Under the pieces are notes generated by a model. The model did not search any database. It was given only the letters and a program-made list of their open reading frames with translations, and had not been told where the DNA came from. A stretch of DNA of 64,000 nucleotides from Arthrobacter sp. SLBN-100 (GTDB lineage: Bacteria; Actinomycetota; Actinomycetes; Actinomycetales; Micrococcaceae): positions 3,782,001-3,846,000 of the forward strand of contig NZ_VFMY01000001.1 in the NCBI RefSeq assembly GCF_006715305.1. Direction: 5' to 3'. Position numbers and translations under genes: made by a program. Of this stretch, positions 7,564 to 14,936 are shown one piece after another (the first letter of the stretch is position 1; each line of letters starts with the position of its first letter).

Positions 7564-7962
7564 GTGAAGTTCCTCCAGTTGTTGAGCGGTGCAATGGTGG
7601 ATGGGCGCCCCGAATGGGGAGAGGGATCTTTCGCCATATGAACGGGCATGTGCCCTTTGTGCGCAGTATCAGCACAGCCTTCGCGGCTCGGATGGATTTT
7701 GGTTCCGGGCAGAGTAGCGATGCTTCAAAATTGAGGGACGGATGGGAGTACGGGATCTGACCCTAACCGCGGATACTTGCGCCGCCATTTCGTCCGGTCA
7801 CCAGACCGGGGGTGTGGCAATCGTACGAGCTGACGTCTGCAGGTGGGGGAAACGGACCTACCTAACTGAGAAGGGGGGTAGGAGAGCGCCGTAAACCTGC
7901 AGCCTTTTAGACACGCCGCCAGGCTCCATCAGACTGTCAGTGCCCAGGAGCACCATGGACCT
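7564..7962. other. Intergenic stretch without a supported gene
   Basis: About 400 bases between two genes transcribed away from each other. It must hold the promoters of both, but I see no convincing -35/-10 pair, repeat or RNA. Short frames here are interrupted and lack ribosome sites. Confidence 0.5.
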
Positions 7963-8247
7963 ATGATGGCTCCAACTGTTGAGGCGGCGATCCACGAGCT
8001 GATGGATCTCGCCTGGAATGTTGTCTACGACCTGCTCAATAAGCGGGGCCTGCTCGGGGACGGGTTGTTCGTCGAGGAGTACACCGGGATCCATTCCTGG
8101 GTGGAAGACCTGACCCGCTACACTGTAATCCACTCCCGGGCGGTCGCGGTCTTGTTCGTGGACACCCGGCATGTGGACGCCATCGCCTTCCACCAGGACC
8201 TCCTGGGCGCCGACGACCCGAAGAGCTTCTTCAGCGTAAGCGGCTAG
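7963..8247 (+). CDS. Hypothetical protein (94 aa)
   Basis: The ATG at 7963 (a second ATG follows directly) has GGAG about ten bases before it. The product is a small soluble protein, helical at first (EAAIHELMDLAWNVVYDLL) and then mixed, with a His/Asp-containing end (VDTRHVDAIAFHQDLLG). Third codon positions are GC-rich, as expected for a real gene on this strand, which argues against the antisense frame over the same bases. No family is recognised. Confidence 0.5.
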   Translation: MMAPTVEAAIHELMDLAWNVVYDLLNKRGLLGDGLFVEEYTGIHSWVEDLTRYTVIHSRAVAVLFVDTRHVDAIAFHQDLLGADDPKSFFSVSG

Positions 8248-8390
8248 GGAGAACGTTCTTCAACCAAGCGGGCCCGTGTTCAAAACCTTTCCCGCAAGAA
8301 TCACACAAGTATGGGTAATTCCCCTCCCATCAGGGCCGCGACGATGTGAAACTGTCCGAAGGCGGATCTCGCGGACGAATTTGGGGAATC

Positions 8391-8852
8391 ATGGAAAAGA
8401 TAGCGAAGCTCGGCGGCCCGTTGGCGCCGGTCATTCTCGGCCTTATCATGGCGACGACCGCGATCGTGTGCGGCGCAGGGATCCCCGTCGGTCCGTACTG
8501 CTCCAACGCATTCTCGCCCGAACATGAGTTGGCACAAACGGAGGACAGGCGCCAGTCCTACAACATCTTCCGGGAGACTGACTACGAGGCGGTGTGCCAG
8601 GCATCCGCCGCACAGTGGTCCGCTGTGTGGTGGGGCGTGTTCACTTTCGCTGTCGTCGTGATGTGCATCGGGTTTGTCCTGATGAGTCGAGCGCGCCAGG
8701 CTACACCAGTGCCTGCAGCCATACATACTGTCCAGGCAGGACGTGGACAAGGGGTCGTGAGCGAACTATTCCACCTCGCCCAGCTCCGGGAGCAGGGGCT
8801 GATCACGCAGAGCCAATTCGAGCAGCTAAGGGAAAACCTGATCGGCGAGTGA
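8391..8852 (+). CDS. Two-helix membrane protein with C-terminal SHOCT domain
   Basis: I chose the ATG at 8391 (GGGGA upstream) over a GTG at 8346 because the extra 15 residues look non-coding. The 153-residue product has one membrane segment near the start (APVILGLIMATTAIVCGAG), a loop of about 45 residues with two cysteines that is probably extracytoplasmic, and a second segment (VWWGVFTFAVVVMCIGFVL). The last 30 residues (ELFHLAQLREQGLITQSQFE and a short tail) form a SHOCT motif, a short oligomerisation element found at the ends of many bacterial membrane proteins. The function is unknown. Confidence 0.65.
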   Translation: MEKIAKLGGPLAPVILGLIMATTAIVCGAGIPVGPYCSNAFSPEHELAQTEDRRQSYNIFRETDYEAVCQASAAQWSAVWWGVFTFAVVVMCIGFVLMSRARQATPVPAAIHTVQAGRGQGVVSELFHLAQLREQGLITQSQFEQLRENLIGE

Positions 8853-8943
8853 CATCTTTTTGGGTCCCGAATCCCCGATTCTCTGATCACGTTCTGCCAT
8901 ATTGGTGCCAGCATGTTCCCGGCAACTGAAGGGGCGATGATCG

Positions 8944-9342
8944 ATGGGCGCATGGGGCTACCTGCCGTTCGAGAACGACGACGCGCTGGACTGGCTGGAC
9001 GAACTCGAAGCCGCCGGTGCCGACGTTATCCGCGGGGCGCTGGCCAACGTGGATGGCGGCTACGTCGAGACCCCGGAGGGCAGCGTAGCCATCGCCGCCG
9101 CAGACATCACTGCGGCCTGCCAGGGCCACCCTTCAGGGGACCTCCCGGAGAACGTCGCCGACTGGGTGACCGCCCACGGTCGCGAGATCACTGCGGAGGA
9201 TGTGGAGCTGGCACTGGAGGCCGTAGGTCGGGTAGCGGGGGAGGAATCGGAGCTGGCCGAGCTGTGGGATGACGTCGACGAACCCGAATGGCGTGAATCA
9301 GTCGAAGACTTGGCGGAACGGCTGCGCACGGCGCTCCGGTAG
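8944..9342 (+). CDS. DUF4259 protein, intact copy
   Basis: This 132-residue strongly acidic protein starts at ATG 8944 and begins with the DUF4259 hallmark (MGAWGYLPFENDDALDWLDE). The rest is helical and rich in Glu and Asp (EESELAELWDDVDEPEW). It is the intact paralogue of the frameshifted gene at 1619-2016. A DRGH-type endonuclease gene begins 7 bases after its stop. Acidic proteins beside non-specific nucleases can be inhibitors, as with NuiA and NucA, so this may be an immunity protein. That role is inference from charge and position and is not established for DUF4259. Confidence 0.75.
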   Translation: MGAWGYLPFENDDALDWLDELEAAGADVIRGALANVDGGYVETPEGSVAIAAADITAACQGHPSGDLPENVADWVTAHGREITAEDVELALEAVGRVAGEESELAELWDDVDEPEWRESVEDLAERLRTALR

Positions 9343-9348
9343 GTTCCG

Positions 9349-10292
9349 TTGCCGGTCCACCCGTATGACAGGAGCCTGTCACTTTTGACTGGTATGGCCC
9401 GGGACGAACAACTGGTAGCCCCGACCCTGACCGCGAAGGACCTTTCGAACCGGGAAGGGTTTGACGAGAACTTCCTCGGCCCTGCCGTGCCTCTGCCAAC
9501 TTTGCCGGACGTAGCGACGGTGCTGCTGCCGTACACGCACTTCTCGGTGCTCATACGGCTGGACAAGCGCCTCGCCGCCGTCACCGGCTTGGGCATCGAC
9601 GGGGACAAGCTGATGGACCTGGACCGGTCCGGGATCAACTGGCGGCTGGATCCCGACTCGACGAGGACCAGCAGACGGGGGAGCGGGTCTATGCCCGCAA
9701 TGACATCGACCGCGGGCACCTGGTCCGGCGGGCCTCCGCCATCTGGGGCGACAGCCGCGCCGAGGCCGCCCAAGCGAACGAGGACAGCTTCCACTACACG
9801 AACGCGGCACCGCAGGCGGCGAAGTTCAATCAGGGCCTGGAACTGTGGCTGGGCCTGGAGTCCTACCTGCAGAACCACGCGGCCGACGATGGCCGCCGGT
9901 TCGTGGTCTTCACGGGCCCGATCTTCAGCGACGTCGATCCGGTGTACCGGGGCGTGGAGATCCGGCTGCGCTACTTCAAGGTCGCGGTCTTCCTGCATCA
10001 GGGAGAACTCTCGGCTGTCGGGTACGTTGTGGACCAGACCCCGCAACTGGCCGATCTTCCGGGCGTACCCCGGCCCGGCGCCATCGATGAGGCACCGCCG
10101 CTGGGACCGTTTCGCACCTTCCAGACCCCCATCCGGGACATCGCCGAACTGACCGGCCTAAACCTGGGCCAACTCGTTACCGTGGACCGGATGCCGATCG
10201 CAGCAACCCTTGGGGCAGCACGCGTGGGCTCGACCTGGCGTGAGCTGGCGTCCACGGAGTGCCTCGATCTGGACTTCGACCTCAACGACTAA
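9349..10292 (+). pseudogene. DNA/RNA non-specific endonuclease (NUC1/EndoG type), frameshifted
   Basis: The frame opens at TTG 9349 (ATG 9394 is an alternative) and reads GFDENFLGPAVPLP and HFSVLIRLDKRLAAVTG, the usual N-terminal strand region of NUC1 nucleases. Near 9650 it shifts; the other frame carries the catalytic block: NDIDRGHLVRR, with the DRGH motif at 9708-9719 whose His is the general base, and TNAAPQAAKFNQGLELW with the Mg-binding Asn. Reading then runs on to the TAA at 10292. One base is missing in the CCCGACTC stretch near 9652. Family members cut DNA and RNA with a His-Asn-Mg centre. As sequenced, no active protein would be made. There is no signal peptide. Confidence 0.75.
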
Positions 10293-10298
10293 GCGCAG

Positions 10299-10329
10299 GG
10301 AAGGCCCCTCGCTACGGGAAGGGCCTTCC
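10299..10329 (+). terminator. Terminator after nuclease gene
   Basis: Inverted repeat GGAAGGCCC ... GGGCCTTCC starting seven bases after the nuclease stop. There is no T-run, so it is a hairpin-type actinobacterial terminator. Confidence 0.6.
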
Positions 10330-10378
10330 ACCATACCGTTATCAGCGCGGGGGTATGGCGGGCGGCGGCAGCAGGGTT

Positions 10379-10546
10379 CTATGCTGCCTCGTCATCACTG
10401 GCTCGGGCCTCCGCATGGACTGCGCGTCTGACTTCAGCCCGCGGCTGGTGCCGGGCTTTGACAAGAACAATCAGCATGGTCAGGACTGTGACCGTCCAGG
10501 CAATCGCGGCGAGGAAAACCAGGCCGATTGCCACTAAGGGGTGCAT
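10379..10546 (-). CDS. Single-pass small membrane protein (55 aa)
   Basis: A minus-strand frame from ATG 10546 to the TAG at 10379. The product has one long hydrophobic segment (residues about 4-29, including AIGLVFLAAIAWTVTVLTML) and a charged C-terminal tail (KARHQPRAEVRR and an acidic end). This layout, a helix with a positively charged cytoplasmic face, is typical of real small membrane proteins. The ribosome site is weak. The role is unknown. Confidence 0.45.
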   Translation of the reverse strand: MHPLVAIGLVFLAAIAWTVTVLTMLIVLVKARHQPRAEVRRAVHAEARASDDEAA

Positions 10547-10605
10547 GGCGAAAGTCTAGGACCGTGCCGCTTTGATTCGCGGACGCAACTCCGCAGCACA
10601 GGGCA

Positions 10606-10640
10606 CGAAAAAGGTGCGCCCCGTTCGCTGAGCGCACCCT
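10606..10640 (-). terminator. Rho-independent terminator of the minus-strand operon
   Basis: On the minus strand AGGGTGCGC ... GCGCACC is followed by TTTTT. It lies about 150 bases past the stop of the membrane-protein gene at 10790 and probably ends that operon. Confidence 0.65.
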
Positions 10641-10789
10641 ATTCGATTACCTCTCGCACCGGATCCCCATCCGTCTGAGACCATAATAAGCATGCTTAGC
10701 AATGTCTACGCAAGCCCATTCCGTATTCTTAGCGGAAGCGCCACGAATATGTAATCGAACCTGGCCGACGGCCAGAGGGCTCGCATTGC

Positions 10790-11488
10790 CTAGACGACTA
10801 TTCTGTCATTGAGCTGCCTCCGCCTGGAGCGCCGGCTAAGTCCACTCGCCCAGAAGGCGATCATAAGTCCTGCCGTCGCAGCCCCGCCGGCAAAGATCCA
10901 GGGCGACGCCCACGCTCCTTCAGGAGTAGGAATTGCCACGGCAACCACCACGGCGGATACCGCCAGGAGTACGTCCACGGTCGCCAACACTGGTCTGGCC
11001 CGATAATCAGGGCTGGCCAGCCGGATGAGGGGAATGGCCGGCAGGAGGAACAGGCCGACGCTGAAGATCACGAAGATGGCATTGAAGGTGAAGATCACCA
11101 GTCCCAGCACCAGTAGACCGACGAACTTCAGCAGCTGGCCAACCCGAAGCGGATTATCCGGTGTCCACCGGCTCAGTAACAGTCCCCAGGCCGGTAGGCC
11201 GAGCAGCCATCCGCCGGCCCAGAAGCCTAAGTTCAGCAGCGCCAGGGGAACGAGCAGTGCGCCGGGAAGCAGGAACGCCACGGCCTGCCGCATCGATGGG
11301 AGGTCGCCGGTGGGAGCGAAGATGCAGGCGCCGATCAGCAGGTAAGCCACGGCGTACCAAGGGAGCAGCTGGATTATGGGATCGGCCAAGCTGAACACCA
11401 GCAGCGTCAGAGCGGGGACCATGATGCAGACCGCGGCGAAGGTCCACGGCTGGCGGGCAGCCGTCAGTTCACGGTGGTCCGAATTCAT
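10790..11488 (-). CDS. Polytopic membrane protein coupled to AlbA_2 gene
   Basis: This 232-residue protein has six or seven predicted membrane segments, for example VCIMVPALTLLVFSL, LLVLGLVIFTFNAIFVIF and VDVLLAVSAVVVAVAI, and a basic C-terminus (SRRSRRRQ). Its ATG overlaps the preceding stop (ATGA), so it is translationally coupled to the AlbA_2 frame upstream. No transporter or enzyme motif is visible. Pairing of a putative nucleic-acid-binding protein with a membrane protein recalls two-gene defence modules, but there is no direct evidence for that here. Confidence 0.6.
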   Translation of the reverse strand: MNSDHRELTAARQPWTFAAVCIMVPALTLLVFSLADPIIQLLPWYAVAYLLIGACIFAPTGDLPSMRQAVAFLLPGALLVPLALLNLGFWAGGWLLGLPAWGLLLSRWTPDNPLRVGQLLKFVGLLVLGLVIFTFNAIFVIFSVGLFLLPAIPLIRLASPDYRARPVLATVDVLLAVSAVVVAVAIPTPEGAWASPWIFAGGAATAGLMIAFWASGLSRRSRRRQLNDRIVV

Positions 11489-11811
11489 GTTCCGACGAAG
11501 GAGCGGTTGAACAATTCAGGAGCCTCGACAAGTTCGGCCGGCTCGATGTTGAATTCCCCGGTAGTCACGACATCGTTGCCGTCCTCAGTCAAAACCCAGG
11601 TCACAGCTACAGCTTCCGCATGAGGATCAAGCGTCACGAGGACGTAGTCGTCCTCGTCGCTTGTCCAGGGCACATTGGGACGGAATGATTCTGGCGTGAG
11701 GACGACTTCGACGTTGTTCCCTCTGTTGTTCCACTGGACCGGGTAGCCACGGACTGCGACGTGCAGGTCTGCGGGATCGAATGCCGGTCCGTATGGACTA
11801 ATTCGACGCAC
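11485..11811 (-). CDS. C-terminal part of AlbA_2 protein, separated by an amber codon
   Basis: This 108-residue frame starts at GTG 11811, two codons after the TAG that ends the AlbA_2 frame and in the same reading frame. Without the TAG the two would form one protein of about 430 residues, and the sequence runs smoothly across the junction (ANFAKVV, stop, PVVRRISPYG). This part looks beta-rich and ends in an immunoglobulin-like pattern (VAVTWVLTEDGNDVVTTGEF). It is most likely the natural C-terminal domain of the upstream gene. A separate restart at the GTG is possible, but no ribosome site is clear. The next gene overlaps its stop. Confidence 0.5.
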   Translation of the reverse strand: MRRISPYGPAFDPADLHVAVRGYPVQWNNRGNNVEVVLTPESFRPNVPWTSDEDDYVLVTLDPHAEAVAVTWVLTEDGNDVVTTGEFNIEPAELVEAPELFNRSFVGT

Positions 11812-11817
11812 AACAGG

Positions 11818-12780
11818 CTAGACTACCTTCGCGAAATTCGCGTCGGCGGTCTCCCGATGATCGAACACCTCACAGTCGTGGAAGGTAACTATGAGATGGG
11901 GCTTGGCCACAAACCGATCACGGCTCACAACCCGAATGCCGGCGCCCGGAAGTGCAACGCCGAGGAAATGGCGCCGGCCGTTTTGTAGGTGTCCTAGTCT
12001 TTCTTGACGCCATATTGCCACGCTGTGGGCACGATCTTCATCACTCGCTGGCTCTGTACCGCCGAGGATGGCTGGCATGAAGACTGGGATGGTCGCCGTG
12101 GAGGAGGTCCGAGGCTTAGCAAAGCGTTCCTCCTCGCGCTTGTACAGGTAGTCCAGTACCTCATCCACACGAGCGACTCGATTAATGGGTCCAAGGACCT
12201 GAACGTCCAGTGTGATTGCTGACCGGCCTGCCCCGCGTGCCCTTTCTACAAGGGCAAGTACTTCCCCTGCCCTTGCAGGGCGCGTGTTGCTGGCACCTCG
12301 CACGTAGATTGAGCCGTCGTCCAAGTTGTCCTGCCTTTTGAATCCCTGGAAAGACTTGTGGCATGGAAATATAGTCTGGCCGTCTACAGGGGGCGGGGAG
12401 ATGACGAAGAGAACTTCACTTTCCGCGTCGACAGGGAGTCGGCCTAGTTCGAATGCCGGGAACTGTGGCCCAAGGTAAGGGCGCAACCGATCTTCTAGTT
12501 CGTGGGCTTCAGTACCTCGGGGGATGCCACCGGCTTTCCCCTTCTCCGCCCCCACAACCAGCACCGCATATCCATGGAAGTGCCTAGCCGCGTCATTCGG
12601 TCGACGATTTGCAGCTCCCAGGAGAAACTTCGCTACCTTCGCGATTCCTTCGGCTTTGGAAAAACCGAGTTGGCTCTTCACCTCCAGATACGCTGCTTCT
12701 GCTTCATCGCCCACCGAAATTATGTGGTCCAAAATGTTGCGCAGTGCTCGCTCGCCTAGTGGGATCGTCCCTGTTTCCAC
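11818..12780 (-). CDS. AlbA_2 (Schlafen-type) domain protein, probably truncated
   Basis: The start is GTG 12780 with GGAGAG upstream. Residues about 25-175 match the AlbA_2/Schlafen fold: YLEVKSQLGFSK, then KFLLGAANR, a YAVLVVGAE strand, and SIYVRGASNTRPA near the end of the domain. Members are found in putative transcription regulators and in some defence proteins, and the domain is linked to nucleic-acid binding or cleavage. The frame ends at a TAG (11818-11820) directly followed in frame by the piece at 11485-11811, so this 320-residue product is probably a truncated two-thirds of the original. CAG to TAG would explain it. It heads an operon with a membrane protein. Confidence 0.6.
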   Translation of the reverse strand: METGTIPLGERALRNILDHIISVGDEAEAAYLEVKSQLGFSKAEGIAKVAKFLLGAANRRPNDAARHFHGYAVLVVGAEKGKAGGIPRGTEAHELEDRLRPYLGPQFPAFELGRLPVDAESEVLFVISPPPVDGQTIFPCHKSFQGFKRQDNLDDGSIYVRGASNTRPARAGEVLALVERARGAGRSAITLDVQVLGPINRVARVDEVLDYLYKREEERFAKPRTSSTATIPVFMPAILGGTEPASDEDRAHSVAIWRQERLGHLQNGRRHFLGVALPGAGIRVVSRDRFVAKPHLIVTFHDCEVFDHRETADANFAKVV

Positions 12781-13126
12781 GCGCTACTCTCCAGCCATCT
12801 AGTCCTGCTTTGACGGTAGCTGCCGTCTATGGATAGCTCAGGCGATGCTTGTAGGGGGCATGTCGGACTCTGAAGCCTTGGATAGCCAAGATCGTGCCCA
12901 AGCATGTTTCCGACGCCGAAACCCACACGAACTCGTTCCGCCTGTTCCACAACAGGTGGAGGATTAGCAGTCGGTGCCCAGATGCAAGTGAGCAGGGGAG
13001 CCCTAGCAGGACCGCTTACTGGAGCGGGACTAAAATTGCTTCACACCTACATAAGTCTGTTGAAGGAGAGCGAAAGTGTGCCATAAATGTGCCCTGAACC
13101 TAAAGAGGGCCTCTGGCTTAACCAGC
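12781..13126. other. Island-edge intergenic stretch, possible gene remnants
   Basis: About 345 bases between the AlbA_2 gene and the terminator by tRNA-Thr. Two short overlapping plus-strand frames end near 13086-13097 (one ends LLHTYISLLKES) but neither has a supported start or family. They could be the tail of a lost gene, possibly an integrase, but I cannot show that. No direct repeat of the tRNA 3' end was found here. Confidence 0.35.
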
Positions 13127-13172
13127 GAAAAACCCCGGAAACCCCTAGATATAGGGGCTCTCCGGGGTTTAT
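13127..13172 (-). terminator. Terminator of tRNA-Thr(CGT)
   Basis: On the minus strand AAACCCCGGA ... TCCGGGGTTT, with an inner CCCTA/TAGGG stem, is followed by TTTTT. It starts five bases after the tRNA 3' end. Confidence 0.75.
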
Positions 13173-13176
13173 CCCG

Positions 13177-13249
13177 AGCTTCCTATCAGAATCGAACTGA
13201 TGACCTTTTCATTACGAGTGAAACGCTCTACCGACTGAGCTAAGGAAGC
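13177..13249 (-). tRNA. tRNA-Thr (anticodon CGT)
   Basis: The 73-base minus-strand sequence folds as a tRNA: acceptor GCTTCCT/AGGAAGC, D-arm with TAGCTCAGTCGGTAGAG, anticodon stem TTTCA/TGAAA with loop CTCGTAA, and T-arm with GTTCGATTC. The anticodon CGT reads ACG threonine codons. No CCA is encoded. It marks the border between the accessory region (lower coordinates, on the 3' side of the tRNA) and core genes. Confidence 0.95.
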
Positions 13250-13352
13250 ACCGCATGTTTGCCCGGAAGAACCGGGCCCTTCATGCAAGAGTCAACTGTA
13301 ATAGAGTCCCCGCGCCCGGGTCAAAATGGCCGGGGGTAAAGGGCTGAGGCCT

Positions 13353-14918
13353 TCAGCACACCGTGTTGTCGGCGGGGACCTGACCGCTCACCAGGTAGCG
13401 GTCAACAGGGTCCTCGATGCAGCTGTTGGAACGGCCGTAGGCGGTGTGGCCTTCGCCGTTCCAGGTCAGCAGGGAGGCGTTGCCCAACTGCTTGCGGAGC
13501 GAGGCGGCCCACTCCACCGGTGTGGCAGGGTCACCCGTAGTACCGATGACCACGATGGGAGCGGCACCCGTGTACTCCACCGGTGCCGGGGTGCGGAGGT
13601 TCTTGTACGGCCAATCGGCGCAGTTGGTGCCGCCGTAGGCGAAAAAGTACCCGAAAGTGGGGGATTCCTGCATCAGTTGCTGCTGTTCGGCCCGCATGGC
13701 TGCCGTATCGGACTCCATCGGGTAGTCCAGGCAGTTGATGGCGTTGAACGCGAACGTTGAGTTCGAGCTATACGTACCGTTGGAGGCGCGGTCGGCACCC
13801 AGGTCTGCGAGTCGCAGCATCAGGCTCACGTCCCCCGCCATGGCCGCATCGAGGGCCTGAGTGAGTGCAGGCCAGCTCTGATCGTTGTAGAGCGGCGTAA
13901 TCAGGCCGCTGACGAACATGGTGGCGTTAACTACCCGGCCGTCCTTGGCGGTGCGGGGCGTCTGTTGCACGGCGTTGATGAGGTCACGGATCTGCTGTAC
14001 TCCGGAATCGGCATTTCCGCTCAGCGGGCACCCGTCCTGCGTCAGGCAGCTCTCAACATACGCCCGGATGGACTTTTCGAAAGCACGCGCCTGGCCCCGG
14101 GTCAGCTCCTCGTTGCTGATGGACGGGTCCAGGGCTCCGTCCAGCACCATGCGGCCCACATTGTCCGGGAACAGCGAAGCGTAGGTGGAGCCCAGGAAGG
14201 TGCCGTAGGAGTAGCCGAGGTAGTTCAGCTTTGCGTCGTTGACCACGGCGCGGAGGATGTCAAGGTCCTTTGCGGAGCTCACAGTGTCGATGTGGGCCAG
14301 CACGGGCCCGGTCTGCTCAGAGCACTTGGCGGCGATGGCCTTACTGTCCGCCAGCACTTCCGCCAGGCCGGCATCCGTCTCGTAAACGTAAATTTTTGCC
14401 CGCGCCGCGTCGCGCTCGGCGTCCGTCATGCAGGTCACGGGTGCGGAGCGCTTCACGCCCCGGGGGTCGAAGCCCACCAGGTCGTACGCGTCGCGCACCG
14501 GCTGGGAAAAGTGTGTTCCTGCCGCGTCCTTGACGAAGTCATAGCCGGACGCCCCTGGTCCGCCGGGGTTAACGAGCAGGCTGCCTGTTTTGCTGCCCGT
14601 ACTGGGCGCCCGCAACGCCGCCAGTTCAAGGGTTTCACCGCCGGGATTGCCGTAGTCCATGGGCACTTTGACCTTGGCGCACTGGAAGTCGTTTTCGCAC
14701 GGCTCCCACACCACTTCCTGCGAGTAGAACGGCTCGAGCCCGGCCGGAGCGGACGCCACAATCGAGGGGTCGGCCTTCGCCGTGGCTGCCTCCTGGTTGC
14801 GGTCGCCGTCGTTCAGGAGGCTGCAGCTGGCCAGGACCATGGCAAGGGCCATGGCCCCGGCGGCACGTACTGCAATCACCCAGGATGGGGGGCGTGCGGG
14901 CAGGGGGCGGGCAGTCAT
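13353..14918 (-). CDS. Secreted alpha/beta hydrolase, tripeptidyl aminopeptidase family
   Basis: The 521-residue product starts at ATG 14918 and has a lipobox (M-V-L-A-S-C, Cys32), so it is likely a membrane-anchored lipoprotein. The fold is an alpha/beta hydrolase of the Streptomyces tripeptidyl aminopeptidase type: oxyanion region LLVNPGGPGASG, nucleophile elbow GYSYG, Asp in GTTGDPATP, His in GEGHTAYGRS, and the TAP-like C-terminal segment. Such enzymes remove tripeptides from the N-termini of extracellular peptides. Substrate is inferred from the family. It lies 18 bases downstream of holB on the same strand and may be read through from it. Confidence 0.85.
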   Translation of the reverse strand: MTARPLPARPPSWVIAVRAAGAMALAMVLASCSLLNDGDRNQEAATAKADPSIVASAPAGLEPFYSQEVVWEPCENDFQCAKVKVPMDYGNPGGETLELAALRAPSTGSKTGSLLVNPGGPGASGYDFVKDAAGTHFSQPVRDAYDLVGFDPRGVKRSAPVTCMTDAERDAARAKIYVYETDAGLAEVLADSKAIAAKCSEQTGPVLAHIDTVSSAKDLDILRAVVNDAKLNYLGYSYGTFLGSTYASLFPDNVGRMVLDGALDPSISNEELTRGQARAFEKSIRAYVESCLTQDGCPLSGNADSGVQQIRDLINAVQQTPRTAKDGRVVNATMFVSGLITPLYNDQSWPALTQALDAAMAGDVSLMLRLADLGADRASNGTYSSNSTFAFNAINCLDYPMESDTAAMRAEQQQLMQESPTFGYFFAYGGTNCADWPYKNLRTPAPVEYTGAAPIVVIGTTGDPATPVEWAASLRKQLGNASLLTWNGEGHTAYGRSNSCIEDPVDRYLVSGQVPADNTVC

Positions 14919-14936
14919 CGGGTCTCCTTGGAGGGG

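Noticed and set aside
9060..10046. Minus-strand frame across the DUF4259 and nuclease genes
   Set aside because: Antisense to two clear protein families (DUF4259 and DRGH nuclease), Ser/Arg-rich, no ribosome site.
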